Assembly (NCBI GenBank): GCA_964559075.1
Contig: CAZLGJ010000061.1
Coordinates: forward strand, 1 to 16,454
Direction: 5' to 3'
DNA from: Opacimonas sp964559075
GTDB taxonomy: Bacteria > Pseudomonadota > Gammaproteobacteria > Enterobacterales > Alteromonadaceae
Length of the DNA: 16,454 nt
Both the position numbers and the translations under genes were made by a program. A model generated the notes under the pieces. That model saw only the letters and a list, made by a program, of their open reading frames with translations. It searched no databases and was not told the DNA's origin. Positions 1 through 7,344 of this stretch are shown piece by piece. Positions within the stretch are counted from its first letter, which is position 1. Each line of letters opens with the position of its first letter.

Positions 1-8
1 ATCCAGAC

Positions 9-524
9 ATGGCTGAAAAACGTAATATCTTTTTAGTTGGACCAATGGGTGCTGGCAAAAGCACTATTGGACGCCATCTAGCAGACGAGTTACATTTAGA
101 ATTTTTTGATTCTGACCAAGAAATCGAGCGCAAGACTGGCGCAGATATTTCATGGATTTTTGATATTGAGGGTGAGGAGGGATTCCGCAAACGTGAGGCC
201 GATATGATCACAGAATTAACCGATCAGCAAGGCATCGTATTAGCCACAGGTGGTGGCTCTATTATCAATGCAACCGTGCGCAATCGCTTATCTGCACGTG
301 GCATTGTTGTATACCTCAAAACGACAATTGATAAACAGGTCGCACGCACGCAGCGCGACAAACGCCGTCCGCTACTGCAAAAGGACGACCCTGAAGTTGT
401 ATTGCGCAAGCTCGCAGAAGAACGCGATCCACTTTATGAAGAGGTCGCAGATTATGTAGTTGATACCGATGAGCAAAGTGCTCGCGCCGTCGCTAACCAG
501 ATCATGCAAAAAATCGGACTTTAA
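9..524 (+). CDS. aroK: shikimate kinase I
   Basis: Cytoplasmic kinase that phosphorylates shikimate to shikimate 3-phosphate with ATP, the fifth step of the chorismate pathway. The 171-aa product matches the usual length (about 173 aa in E. coli). Visible motifs are the Walker A loop GPMGAGKST at residues 11-19, the shikimate-binding acidic pair DSD at 34-36, the GFRKRE segment at 58-63, the GGG motif at 81-83, the lid arginines in RRPLL at 119-123, and the adenine-binding ERDPLYEE at 138-145. The ATG lies only 8 nt from the window edge, so neither its ribosome binding site nor any upstream in-frame start can be judged. aroB follows after 19 nt, the standard order, so the two are probably co-transcribed. 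Function is assigned by family knowledge; no key residue is missing. Confidence 0.96.
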   Translation: MAEKRNIFLVGPMGAGKSTIGRHLADELHLEFFDSDQEIERKTGADISWIFDIEGEEGFRKREADMITELTDQQGIVLATGGGSIINATVRNRLSARGIVVYLKTTIDKQVARTQRDKRRPLLQKDDPEVVLRKLAEERDPLYEEVADYVVDTDEQSARAVANQIMQKIGL

Positions 525-543
525 CCCCTACAGGCAGCGCCCC

Positions 544-1611
544 ATGAACACATTACACGTAGAACTTGGGGCGCGTAGCTACCCCATCATTATCAACCCT
601 GATTGCTTCCAAGCAAGTGCCTTTGCAGGGCATATTCGTACCAACAAAGTCGTCATTGTAACGAATGAGACAATTGCTCCTCTTTACCTTGATAAAGTAG
701 TAGCGGCATTGGATGGCTTTACCGTCGCTCACTTGATTCTACCTGATGGAGAACAGTTCAAAGATCTCTCGCGCTTTGAACAGATCCAAACCTTTTTACT
801 CGAACAACACGCTTCTCGTGATACGACCCTTGTCGCGTTAGGTGGTGGAGTCATCGGTGATTTAACGGGATTTGCTGCTGCATGTTTTCAGCGCGGCATT
901 GATTTTGTTCAGGTGCCTACAACGCTGCTGGCCCAAGTGGACTCTTCAGTGGGTGGCAAGACAGCCGTTAATCACCCGCTTGGCAAAAATATGATCGGTG
1001 CCTTTTATCAACCGCGTGCCGTACTCATTGACCCACTCACACTGACAACGCTACCCAAGCGCGAGTTTGCGGCTGGAATGGCCGAAGTAATTAAGTATGG
1101 CGTTATCTATGACGGGGCATTTTTTGCCTGGTTAGAGGCAAATGTTGACGCGCTGAAAGCGCTTGATATGAGTGCTTTGCAATATGCGATTGAACGCTGT
1201 TGTGCTATTAAAGCCGAGATCGTTGCGCAAGACGAAAAAGAGCACGGCGTGCGTGCTCTACTTAATTTGGGTCATACTTTTGGGCACGCTATCGAAGCAG
1301 AAATGGGCTATGGCAACTGGTTACACGGTGAAGCAGTTGGAGCTGGTATCAATATTGCTTCACAAGTGGCATTAGCGCATGACATGGTGTCAGCGTCAGA
1401 TTGTCGACGCATTACAGAATTACTGCAGGCGTTTGATTTGCCGACCGCCGGGCCTGAGCAGATGGGTTACGATACCTATCTGCAACACATGGCACATGAC
1501 AAGAAAGTATTAGCCGGCAAAGTACGCTATATTTTACCTACGAGCATTGGCAGCGCAGTAGTGACTGATGCCGTTAAAAGCGATGTGCTACGACAAACTT
1601 TAGATCAATAG
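544..1611 (+). CDS. aroB: 3-dehydroquinate synthase
   Basis: NAD- and zinc-dependent enzyme that cyclises DAHP to 3-dehydroquinate, the second step of the shikimate pathway. The 355-aa product is near the family length (362 aa in E. coli). It shows the NAD-binding DGEQFKD at 68-74, the glycine-rich GGGVIGDLTGF at 100-110, VPTTLLAQVDSSVGGKT at 124-140, and metal ligands that by alignment to E. coli are E181, H244 (in NLGHTFGH) and H261 (in NWLHGEA). I chose the ATG at 544 although the frame is open further upstream (from 460), because MNTLHVELG matches the family N-terminus and the longer form would overlap aroK by over 60 nt. The gap to aroK is 19 nt. The Shine-Dalgarno is weak (AGG near 531). 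Confidence 0.96.
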   Translation: MNTLHVELGARSYPIIINPDCFQASAFAGHIRTNKVVIVTNETIAPLYLDKVVAALDGFTVAHLILPDGEQFKDLSRFEQIQTFLLEQHASRDTTLVALGGGVIGDLTGFAAACFQRGIDFVQVPTTLLAQVDSSVGGKTAVNHPLGKNMIGAFYQPRAVLIDPLTLTTLPKREFAAGMAEVIKYGVIYDGAFFAWLEANVDALKALDMSALQYAIERCCAIKAEIVAQDEKEHGVRALLNLGHTFGHAIEAEMGYGNWLHGEAVGAGINIASQVALAHDMVSASDCRRITELLQAFDLPTAGPEQMGYDTYLQHMAHDKKVLAGKVRYILPTSIGSAVVTDAVKSDVLRQTLDQ

Positions 1612-1632
1612 TTCGGAGTAAAGAGATTTCCT

Positions 1633-3018
1633 TTGCTTCGCAAATACGGGGCATTTGCAACAGTGATTTCTCAACTCCACGAACGGCTTGACCATCTGGT
1701 ACATTATTCGTCTCAGCTGATTTTTGTTAGTGGCAAAACCATAGGTGAGCAACAGCGTCACCTCGAGCGTTTTTTGTCGCAACAGACCGAAGACACCGAA
1801 ATCGCCTATTTACAAATCAACCCAGCTTTACACACCCGCGAGATCCGCCAAGAAATTGCCATGCAGCTGCGCATCACTGTCGAAGGCAGCTATGACCAAC
1901 CTCTCAATGAATTGTTACACCGACTTAATGACTATGATGGACCGGTACTAATTTGTATCACTCAAGCACATCTACTGTCTCAAGGCATGCTCAACGAGTT
2001 ATGGGACTTAGTTCTGCAATCGCGGTTTGCCAACAACAAACAGCATCTCAATGTTATTTTGTTTGCTGAACCTCAGTGGGCCTATCAAGCTCAGCAAGCA
2101 CTTCCGGCGCGTCATTCTGACCAACCATTGCTATTTGCTACAGAGTCACTACCCGCCAACGCAATTGACGACTATGACGCGGGTATGGACAACCACAATA
2201 CAGGTTTGTGGTGGCAAGGCGCCAGTTTACATTGGTTGCAACAGTCAGTGCAGCGCCACCGCACTTCATTACTCTGGACGCTGGCATTGATGCTGTGCAC
2301 GCTGATCATGGCAGGGACAATGCACACCTTGTATCCTAGGTTACTCGATAATTGGTTAACACCAAAAGTGAACATCGCTGTGCCAGCCTCATTACAACGA
2401 CCTGCGCCGCTGCTGTCAGCACAAACGCAGGCTTTTGGTCAGAGCTGGCAAGAGTTAACAACTGTACCTAAAGCAAAGCCTAAGCGCGCAGTCTTAATCC
2501 ATTATGCGCCATTATTACCAGAAACACGCAGCCAAACGCGGACAAAAATTACACCTAAAATAGTGCCCGCTAGCGAAGTGCAAATTGCAACACAAGCTAT
2601 CACACCACCGACGATTAATGAAAAACTACCGGCTGCCAAAAGTGATCAAGAATTGATCAATACAAGCACGCCCACTGCAACGCACAATGCGAATGACATT
2701 GGCCTCGCAGACAGACCGACATTATTGGGGTTAGACGATGCGAGTTGGTTATTGCAATTAGTCGGCATGGCAGATAAACAGGCACTTGAACAATATTTGA
2801 TACGACATGATTTGCAGAAGCAAGCATGGGTCTATCGCACCTACAAATTTAATTCACAGTGGTACGTCGTGGTCTTGAACATTGAGTTTACAACTAGGCA
2901 AGACGCCTTGAGCAATGTAAACTCACTACCACCTGAAATTATCGCAGCTAACCCTTTTGCTAAAAGTGTTGCAGTGATTAAGCGCGAAATACTCACTACT
3001 AATGAGAATAATCAATAA
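1633..3018 (+). CDS. damX: DamX-like SPOR-domain protein with degenerate ATPase-like N-terminus
   Basis: Probable inner-membrane, septum-associated protein. From the N-terminus it has an ATPase-like region (about residues 11-175), one transmembrane segment (about 212-233), a proline- and threonine-rich linker (about 245-365) and a C-terminal SPOR domain (about 369-452, starting DASWLLQLVG). SPOR domains bind denuded peptidoglycan at division sites. The N-terminal part resembles the ExeA/DamX-type P-loop domain of related bacteria, but the expected GxxGxGKT is replaced by FVSGKTIGEQQ (31-41) and the Walker B position reads PVLICITQAH (104-113), so ATP hydrolysis is doubtful. The start is uncertain: TTG at 1633 gives 461 aa, with GGAG at 1615-1618 rather far upstream, while GTG at 1663 gives VISQLHERLDHL, closer to relatives. 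It lies 21 nt after aroB and overlaps dam by 17 nt. Position plus SPOR domain support the name. Confidence 0.8.
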   Translation: MLRKYGAFATVISQLHERLDHLVHYSSQLIFVSGKTIGEQQRHLERFLSQQTEDTEIAYLQINPALHTREIRQEIAMQLRITVEGSYDQPLNELLHRLNDYDGPVLICITQAHLLSQGMLNELWDLVLQSRFANNKQHLNVILFAEPQWAYQAQQALPARHSDQPLLFATESLPANAIDDYDAGMDNHNTGLWWQGASLHWLQQSVQRHRTSLLWTLALMLCTLIMAGTMHTLYPRLLDNWLTPKVNIAVPASLQRPAPLLSAQTQAFGQSWQELTTVPKAKPKRAVLIHYAPLLPETRSQTRTKITPKIVPASEVQIATQAITPPTINEKLPAAKSDQELINTSTPTATHNANDIGLADRPTLLGLDDASWLLQLVGMADKQALEQYLIRHDLQKQAWVYRTYKFNSQWYVVVLNIEFTTRQDALSNVNSLPPEIIAANPFAKSVAVIKREILTTNENNQ

Positions 3019-3832
3019 CCGCTCATGTTTAAAATGGGCCGGTGGTAAAAAAAAATTAGTTCCTGAGATCCAGCGATGCTTGCCCAAACGCGGGATCAAG
3101 CGATTGATAGAGCCGTTTGTAGGCGGTGCATCGGTGTTTTTAAATACCCGCTATGCCAACTATCTACTGGTAGACACGAACGCTGATCTGATCGCGTTTT
3201 ATCAACAGTTGCAAAGCCAGCCGCAGCACTTTATCACTGAGGCAGCGCGCTATTTTGATGCGCAGCACAATACTCAGTCGCGGTATTACGAGCACCGTGA
3301 GCAGTTTAATCAAAGCAGCGATCCACTGACCAAAGCATGTTTATTTTTGTACCTTAACCGTCACGGTTTTAATGGCTTATGTCGGTATAACAGCAGTGGC
3401 GGTTACAATGTGCCATTTGGTCGCTATAAGCGCCCCTATTTTCCCGAAACTGAGATGCAGATAATGGCTCAAAAGCTTGCGGATGCGCAGTTGCTGCATG
3501 GTGACTTTGCCCAGGCGTTCGCACAAGCGCAAGCCGGTGATGTCATTTACTGTGATCCACCCTATTCACCACTTACCAAAACCGCTAATTTTACAAGCTA
3601 CGCCGGCAATCACTTTGGCGAAGCAGAACAAGCGCGTTTAGTGATGAGCGCACAACAAGCTCAACTCCGTGGCGTTACCACAGTGATCTCCAATCACGAC
3701 ACACCAGAAACCAGAGTGCTATATAACAATGCAACGAAAATAAAGCGCCTAGCGGTGCAGCGGTCTATTTCACGAAGTGGCCACGGGCGTATTAAAGTCA
3801 AAGAGTTATTAGCAGTTTATAAAGCTCAGTAA
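3002..3832 (+). CDS. dam: DNA adenine methyltransferase Dam (GATC-specific)
   Basis: Transfers a methyl group from S-adenosylmethionine to N6 of adenine in GATC, serving mismatch-repair strand choice and replication timing in related bacteria. The 276-aa product matches E. coli Dam (278 aa). Motifs in order are LKWAGGKKKLVPEI (10-23, motif X), EPFVGGASVFLN (37-48, motif I), the GATC-recognition segment with NRHGFNGLCRYN (119-130) and NVPFGRYKRPYF (136-147), and the catalytic DPPY at 185-188 (motif IV). The ATG lies inside the damX 3' end (17-nt overlap), which suggests translational coupling. rpe is not directly downstream; three minus-strand genes intervene. All catalytic motifs are intact, so I expect an active orphan Dam; no cognate restriction enzyme gene is nearby. 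Confidence 0.95.
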   Translation: MRIINNRSCLKWAGGKKKLVPEIQRCLPKRGIKRLIEPFVGGASVFLNTRYANYLLVDTNADLIAFYQQLQSQPQHFITEAARYFDAQHNTQSRYYEHREQFNQSSDPLTKACLFLYLNRHGFNGLCRYNSSGGYNVPFGRYKRPYFPETEMQIMAQKLADAQLLHGDFAQAFAQAQAGDVIYCDPPYSPLTKTANFTSYAGNHFGEAEQARLVMSAQQAQLRGVTTVISNHDTPETRVLYNNATKIKRLAVQRSISRSGHGRIKVKELLAVYKAQ

Positions 3833-3874
3833 GTATCTAGCAGCTACTCATCGCTTGCCACTTACTCAAAAAAC

Positions 3875-4066
3875 TCAACTGAGCATACTCTGAACCCACA
3901 GTAATAAAATCAAAATAAACAACACAACACCAATTACCCCCACAATTAAATAAGGAATAAAGCTCGAAGCGGTGCTATTCTTTTGGAGGTTTGCTTTAGA
4001 CTGAACCCCAATCGCGCTCGCAAAAACTGCTTTGATAACCTGCGATAGTGACGGCTGGTCGGCCAT
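3875..4066 (-). CDS. DUF2970 family small membrane protein
   Basis: A 63-aa protein with a short soluble N-terminus (SLSQVIKAVFASAIGVQSKAN at 6-26, the pattern I associate with DUF2970: a helix ending in a GVQS-type motif) and one strongly hydrophobic C-terminal membrane segment at about 37-59. Function is unknown; it probably sits in the inner membrane. Its ATG shares one base with the TAA of the preceding 126-aa gene (TAATG junction at 4064-4068), a classic sign of translational coupling. It converges on dam with only 42 nt between them, and no strong terminator is seen in that gap. The family assignment is by pattern recognition from memory. Confidence 0.72.
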   Translation of the reverse strand: MADQPSLSQVIKAVFASAIGVQSKANLQKNSTASSFIPYLIVGVIGVVLFILILLLWVQSMLS

Positions 4067-4446
4067 TATTGGCCTGGGCGCGGACTGTTTGATGAATATT
4101 CGTCATTGTCAGGAGTAATTAGCTCCAACAAATCGAGGTAATGGAAAGTATTGGATTGTGCATCCGAAAACACCCAGTCCCACCAACTAACTAAATTATG
4201 CTGAGGCTCTAAACATTGGGATAACTGTTCAAATGAACGTTGGTTGACAGTGATGTTCGGTTTAACTGGCAATGATAAAGAAGTGTTCGACGCAAAATCA
4301 TGCGATAACTGATTAAATGAAAATAATACGTCAGGGTCAGCAATGACACGACAATCTTTTGCCTGCTGGTGGGCAAGATAATAATCACTAGCCACTAGCG
4401 AGAGTGCAAAAACAGTGAGTGCGACGACTTTGTTCGAGACTGCCAT
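4066..4446 (-). CDS. hypothetical protein with N-terminal membrane anchor or signal peptide
   Basis: A 126-aa protein I do not recognise. The N-terminus (basic K6, hydrophobic run about 7-20) is a signal peptide or a single-pass anchor, so the rest is probably periplasmic. It has two cysteines (C32 and C78) that could form a disulfide, a tryptophan-rich stretch SWWDWVF at 87-93, and an acidic polar tail. The start is well supported: AGGA (4454-4457 on the plus strand) lies 7 nt before the ATG. It is coupled to the DUF2970 gene through a TAATG overlap, so the two products may act together. It is downstream of the torF-like gene on the same strand, but a strong terminator separates them, so it probably has its own promoter. 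Confidence 0.65.
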   Translation of the reverse strand: MAVSNKVVALTVFALSLVASDYYLAHQQAKDCRVIADPDVLFSFNQLSHDFASNTSLSLPVKPNITVNQRSFEQLSQCLEPQHNLVSWWDWVFSDAQSNTFHYLDLLELITPDNDEYSSNSPRPGQ

Positions 4447-4500
4447 GATGATATCCTATTCGTATTATCTTTAAATTATAATCGATATTCTAGAAAATGC

Positions 4501-4533
4501 AAAATGCCAGATAGCATAACTACCTGGCATTTT
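4501..4533 (-). terminator. rho-independent terminator after the torF-like gene
   Basis: A perfect 10-bp stem, AAAATGCCAG (4501-4510) pairing with CTGGCATTTT (4524-4533), encloses a 13-nt loop. Read on the minus strand it lies about 35 nt after the stop of the torF-like gene, and its 3' arm ends in TTTT followed by GCATTTTC. Its A/T-flanked symmetry means it could also work on the plus strand, where no gene ends nearby. Confidence 0.75.
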
Positions 4534-4567
4534 ATTTGTACACTAATTATACAAATAGGATCATGAC

Positions 4568-5200
4568 TTATAGTTCAAAAGTCTTGCTCAATGACAAGTA
4601 TAAAGACTCAGAATCGTCAAGATCTGAACCAGAAACAACCAGGCCAACACCTACATCAAAATCAGCTACAGATGTGCCGTAACCAACTTCAAAGTATTCA
4701 CCGTCAGTGTCTTTTCCGAAGAAACCAGCTGTTGCATAAAGACCGTTTTCGCCTTCAACTGACAACCCGATGAAGTCGTAATCAACGTCCATTTCGTCGC
4801 CAACAGGACCATCCCAAGTACCTACTGAATACTCAAGGCTAAACATACCAGCACTAAGACCAAAATTAAATTCGTTGTACGCTGAATCAAAATCACCTGT
4901 GTATTGATAAGTGGTGTAACCAATGCTGCCGCTTAGGCCATCAGTAATATCAAAACCGTAACCACCGTAAACATCAACTTCTAAGCCATCTTCAACTTCT
5001 GCCGTCCAAACGCCGGCATAAAATCCGCCGTTTTCATAATCAATACCTGCAGATGCAGATGCAGATTCGGTCTGTTGAAGACCACGGAAGTGATAATCAG
5101 AAACGATTCCAACGTTAGCTGACCAGTTGGCCAAGGCTGCAGTAGATACCAAAGTCGCTGAAAGCGCTGCTGTGATTGCAGTAAGTTTTACTAGTTTCAT
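4568..5200 (-). CDS. TorF family putative outer-membrane porin
   Basis: A predicted outer-membrane beta-barrel of 210 aa. It begins with a Sec signal peptide, cleaved probably after ALA at residues 22-24, leaving a mature N-terminus NWSANVGIVSDYHFRG. That segment and the alternating aromatic/glycine strands match the TorF/Gcw_chp putative porin family. The sequence is acidic and rich in Gly, Asp and Tyr, with amphipathic strands throughout and a C-terminal strand ending KTFEL. I start at the second ATG (5200) because GGAG at 5207-5210 sits 6 nt upstream of it; an ATG at 5212 would give four extra residues and overlap this Shine-Dalgarno. It is monocistronic, with a terminator at 4501-4533 and an AT-rich leader. 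The substrate is unknown. Confidence 0.85.
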   Translation of the reverse strand: MKLVKLTAITAALSATLVSTAALANWSANVGIVSDYHFRGLQQTESASASAGIDYENGGFYAGVWTAEVEDGLEVDVYGGYGFDITDGLSGSIGYTTYQYTGDFDSAYNEFNFGLSAGMFSLEYSVGTWDGPVGDEMDVDYDFIGLSVEGENGLYATAGFFGKDTDGEYFEVGYGTSVADFDVGVGLVVSGSDLDDSESLYLSLSKTFEL

Positions 5201-5281
5201 GTGTTTCTCCATTTTATATAAGATTTTCCAACTGTTGATGTATCGACATCGAGTTGCTAGTTTTAAAAATTTTTGAACTTC

Positions 5282-5310
5282 TTTAAATTGTGTATCATAT
5301 TTTGTGCCAA
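5282..5310 (-). promoter_or_regulatory. candidate sigma-70 promoter for the torF-like gene
   Basis: On the minus strand, TTGGCA (5305-5310) and TTTAAA (5282-5287) are separated by 17 nt. This gives an untranslated leader of roughly 75 nt before the ATG at 5200. The -10 is a poor match and other AT-rich hexamers such as TATAAT lie nearby, so the exact choice is uncertain. Confidence 0.3.
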
Positions 5311-5476
5311 TTATATAAGCACTTGATAAACAACAATAAAAACAATATATAAACGTAGTTTTAACACGTTCTTAATCTCTCCTCTAGCACGCTTGCACCA
5401 TTAATGTGCAATAACTAAAGGGGTGCGCCAAAAGTGTTCAGCCTAACCGCCCTTGCTAATAACCACACTTATTGGT

Positions 5477-5504
5477 TTTACCTCGCCCACATAGCGTGTA
5501 AAAT
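5477..5504 (+). promoter_or_regulatory. rpe: candidate promoter for rpe-trpS-pabA
   Basis: TTTACC (5477-5482) and TAAAAT (5499-5504) are separated by 16 nt, with a TG just upstream of the -10. This would start transcription about 27 nt before the rpe ATG. A local promoter is expected because rpe is cut off from dam by minus-strand genes. Confidence 0.35.
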
Positions 5505-5537
5505 GGGACTGTATATCCGACACAAAAGTAACAAAAC

Positions 5538-6215
5538 ATGACCCAGCCCTACACCATTGCTCCTTCCATTTTATCTGCTGACTTTGCCCGCCTTGGCGAG
5601 GAGGTCCACAATGTCTTAACCGCAGGTGCTGACATTGTGCATTTTGATGTCATGGACAACCATTATGTGCCCAACTTGACTTTTGGCGCACCAATTTGCA
5701 AAGCCTTACGCGATTACGGGATAACAGCCCCGATTGATGTGCATCTCATGGTGAGTCCGGTTGATAGCATGAGTGAGCAATTCATTGCCGCAGGCGCCAG
5801 CATGATCAGTTTTCATCCCGAAGCCTCGCAGCATGTAGACCGCAGTATTGAATTAATCAAAGCCGGAGGCTGTCAAGCGGGTTTAGCACTCAATCCGGCC
5901 ACGCCTTTAAATCTCCTAGAGCACGTCTTACACAAGTTAGATTATGTGCTGTTGATGTCGGTCAATCCTGGCTTTGGTGGACAAAAATTTATCCCTCATA
6001 CACTGAACAAAATCGCCCAAGTGAAAGCGATGTGTGAACAGGTAAATCCCGCCATTCGCATTGAAGTCGATGGCGGTATTGGCCCCCAAAACATAGCTGA
6101 AGTAGCAGCAGCCGGTGCTGATATGTTCGTAGCCGGTTCGGCCATCTTCAACCAACCCGATTATCACGCGGTAATCAGCCAAATGCGCGATGCGCTTGCG
6201 CAAGTTAACCCTTAG
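5538..6215 (+). CDS. rpe: ribulose-phosphate 3-epimerase
   Basis: Metal-dependent TIM-barrel enzyme that interconverts ribulose 5-phosphate and xylulose 5-phosphate in the pentose phosphate pathway. The 225-aa product is the family length. Diagnostic segments are IAPSILSADFARLG (7-20), the metal/active-site HFDVMD (35-40, with H35 and D37), DVHLMV (67-72, H69), the phosphate-binding loop NPGFGGQKF (143-151), and VDGGI (177-181, with catalytic D178). No strong Shine-Dalgarno precedes the ATG; AAAGTAA at 5524-5530 is the best candidate. In enterics rpe lies between dam and gph; here it has neither neighbour and is followed by a short tandem repeat and trpS. Confidence 0.96.
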   Translation: MTQPYTIAPSILSADFARLGEEVHNVLTAGADIVHFDVMDNHYVPNLTFGAPICKALRDYGITAPIDVHLMVSPVDSMSEQFIAAGASMISFHPEASQHVDRSIELIKAGGCQAGLALNPATPLNLLEHVLHKLDYVLLMSVNPGFGGQKFIPHTLNKIAQVKAMCEQVNPAIRIEVDGGIGPQNIAEVAAAGADMFVAGSAIFNQPDYHAVISQMRDALAQVNP

Positions 6216-6219
6216 TAAG

Positions 6220-6264
6220 CAATTTAGTGTGCAACAATTTAGTGTGCAACAATTTAATGTGCAT
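6220..6264 (+). repeat. 15-bp tandem repeat, three copies
   Basis: CAATTTAGTGTGCAA occurs perfectly at 6220-6234 and 6235-6249, with a third copy at 6250-6264 carrying two substitutions. It begins five bases after the rpe stop codon and ends 38 nt before trpS, exactly where gph lies in relatives. The arrangement suggests replication slippage; its function, if any, is unknown. Confidence 0.9.
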
Positions 6265-6302
6265 TTTAACACGCCAATAACAGACCTTATAAAGAGAAGT
6301 AC

Positions 6303-7322
6303 ATGAGTCAACCACATACTCCTAAACCCGTTGTATTAAGCGGCTGTCAGCCATCTGGGCAACTCACCATGGGCAACTATCTAGGTGCACTTAAACAGTG
6401 GGTTGCCATGCAAGACACCCATGACTGCTTATATATGATTGTGGATTTGCATGCCATTACCGTTCGTCAAGACCCCGAGGCGTTGCAGACGGCTTGCTTA
6501 GATGGATTGGCGCTATATTTGGCCTGCGGCATCGATCCGGCCAAAAGCACTATCTTCATGCAATCACATGTTCCAGAGCATGCGCAGTTGGGCTGGGTAC
6601 TAAATTGTTATACCCAAATGGGTGAGCTAAACCGCATGACCCAATTTAAGGACAAAAGCGCCAAAAACACCAATAACATCAACGTTGGTTTGTATAGCTA
6701 CCCGGTCTTGCAAGCGGCTGACATTTTGCTGTATCACGCCAATGAAGTGCCGGTGGGTGAAGATCAAAAGCAGCATTTGGAATTGACGCGCGATATCGCC
6801 ACGCGCTTCAACAACCTTTACGGTGACACTTTGACAATCCCTGAACCGCATATTCCTAAAGCCGGTGCACGCGTGATGAGTTTGCAAGACCCAAATAAGA
6901 AGATGTCAAAATCCGACGACAACCCCAATAACTTTATCGGTTTATTAGAAGATCCTAAAAAACTCACCAAAAAAATTAAACGCGCGGTTACCGACTCTGA
7001 CGAGCAGGCCAATATCTATTTTGATCCGGAAAACAAAGCCGGGGTATCAAATCTCCTCAGTTTACTATCGTGTACGACAGGACGCAGTATTGAAGATTTG
7101 GTGCCTGAATATACGGACAAAATGTACGGCCACCTCAAAGGCGATGTGGCTGATGCGGTTGTAAGCATGCTAACTCCGATCCAAGCGCGCTATGCCGAGA
7201 TTAGAGCAGATCGTAGCTACCTCGATGAAGTGATGCGCCAAGGAGCACAGCGCGCCTCAGAACGCGCAGCCAAAACCCTTGCTGACGTCTATCGCGCTGT
7301 GGGATTTATCAGCGCACGATAA
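6303..7322 (+). CDS. trpS: tryptophanyl-tRNA synthetase
   Basis: Class I aminoacyl-tRNA synthetase that charges tRNA-Trp. The 339-aa product is close to the E. coli length (334 aa) and aligns from memory throughout. Visible motifs are the ATP-binding QPSGQLTMGNYLGAL (16-30, the HIGH-equivalent as TMGN), DLHAIT (48-53), VGEDQKQHLELTRDIA (151-166), and KMSKS at 200-204 within NKKMSKSDDN. A good Shine-Dalgarno, AAAGAGAAG at 6291-6299, precedes the ATG. It lies 87 nt after rpe and 22 nt before pabA on the same strand, so it is probably transcribed with both. Confidence 0.97.
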   Translation: MSQPHTPKPVVLSGCQPSGQLTMGNYLGALKQWVAMQDTHDCLYMIVDLHAITVRQDPEALQTACLDGLALYLACGIDPAKSTIFMQSHVPEHAQLGWVLNCYTQMGELNRMTQFKDKSAKNTNNINVGLYSYPVLQAADILLYHANEVPVGEDQKQHLELTRDIATRFNNLYGDTLTIPEPHIPKAGARVMSLQDPNKKMSKSDDNPNNFIGLLEDPKKLTKKIKRAVTDSDEQANIYFDPENKAGVSNLLSLLSCTTGRSIEDLVPEYTDKMYGHLKGDVADAVVSMLTPIQARYAEIRADRSYLDEVMRQGAQRASERAAKTLADVYRAVGFISAR

Positions 7323-7344
7323 ATCACAAAAGAGATTATAAGCT

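Larger units (their letters stand above)
5201..5537. other. divergent intergenic region between the torF-like gene and rpe
   Basis: A 337-nt gap with no credible gene, carrying the leaders of two divergent genes. Its torF-side half is very AT-rich. It holds one candidate promoter on each strand (listed separately) and an inverted repeat, TTGCAC (5393-5398) and GTGCAA (5406-5411), around CATTAAT, which could be an operator. The stretch TTAATGTGCA (5401-5410) also occurs in the tandem repeat downstream of rpe. Confidence 0.5.

Noticed and set aside
460..543. 28-residue N-terminal extension of aroB in the open frame
   Set aside because: It overlaps the aroK 3' end and has no similarity to dehydroquinate synthase; MNTLHVELG at 544 is the natural start.
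3824..3884. Inverted repeats GCTCAGT/ACTGAGC and AGTAAGT/ACTTACT between dam and the DUF2970 gene, possible bidirectional terminator
   Set aside because: The loops are long, the two pairings compete and neither arm is followed by a T-run in the right place.
5937..6317. Minus-strand frame of 126 codons across the rpe end and the tandem repeat
   Set aside because: Shadow of rpe; its repeated TLNCC units are only the translation of the 15-bp tandem repeat.
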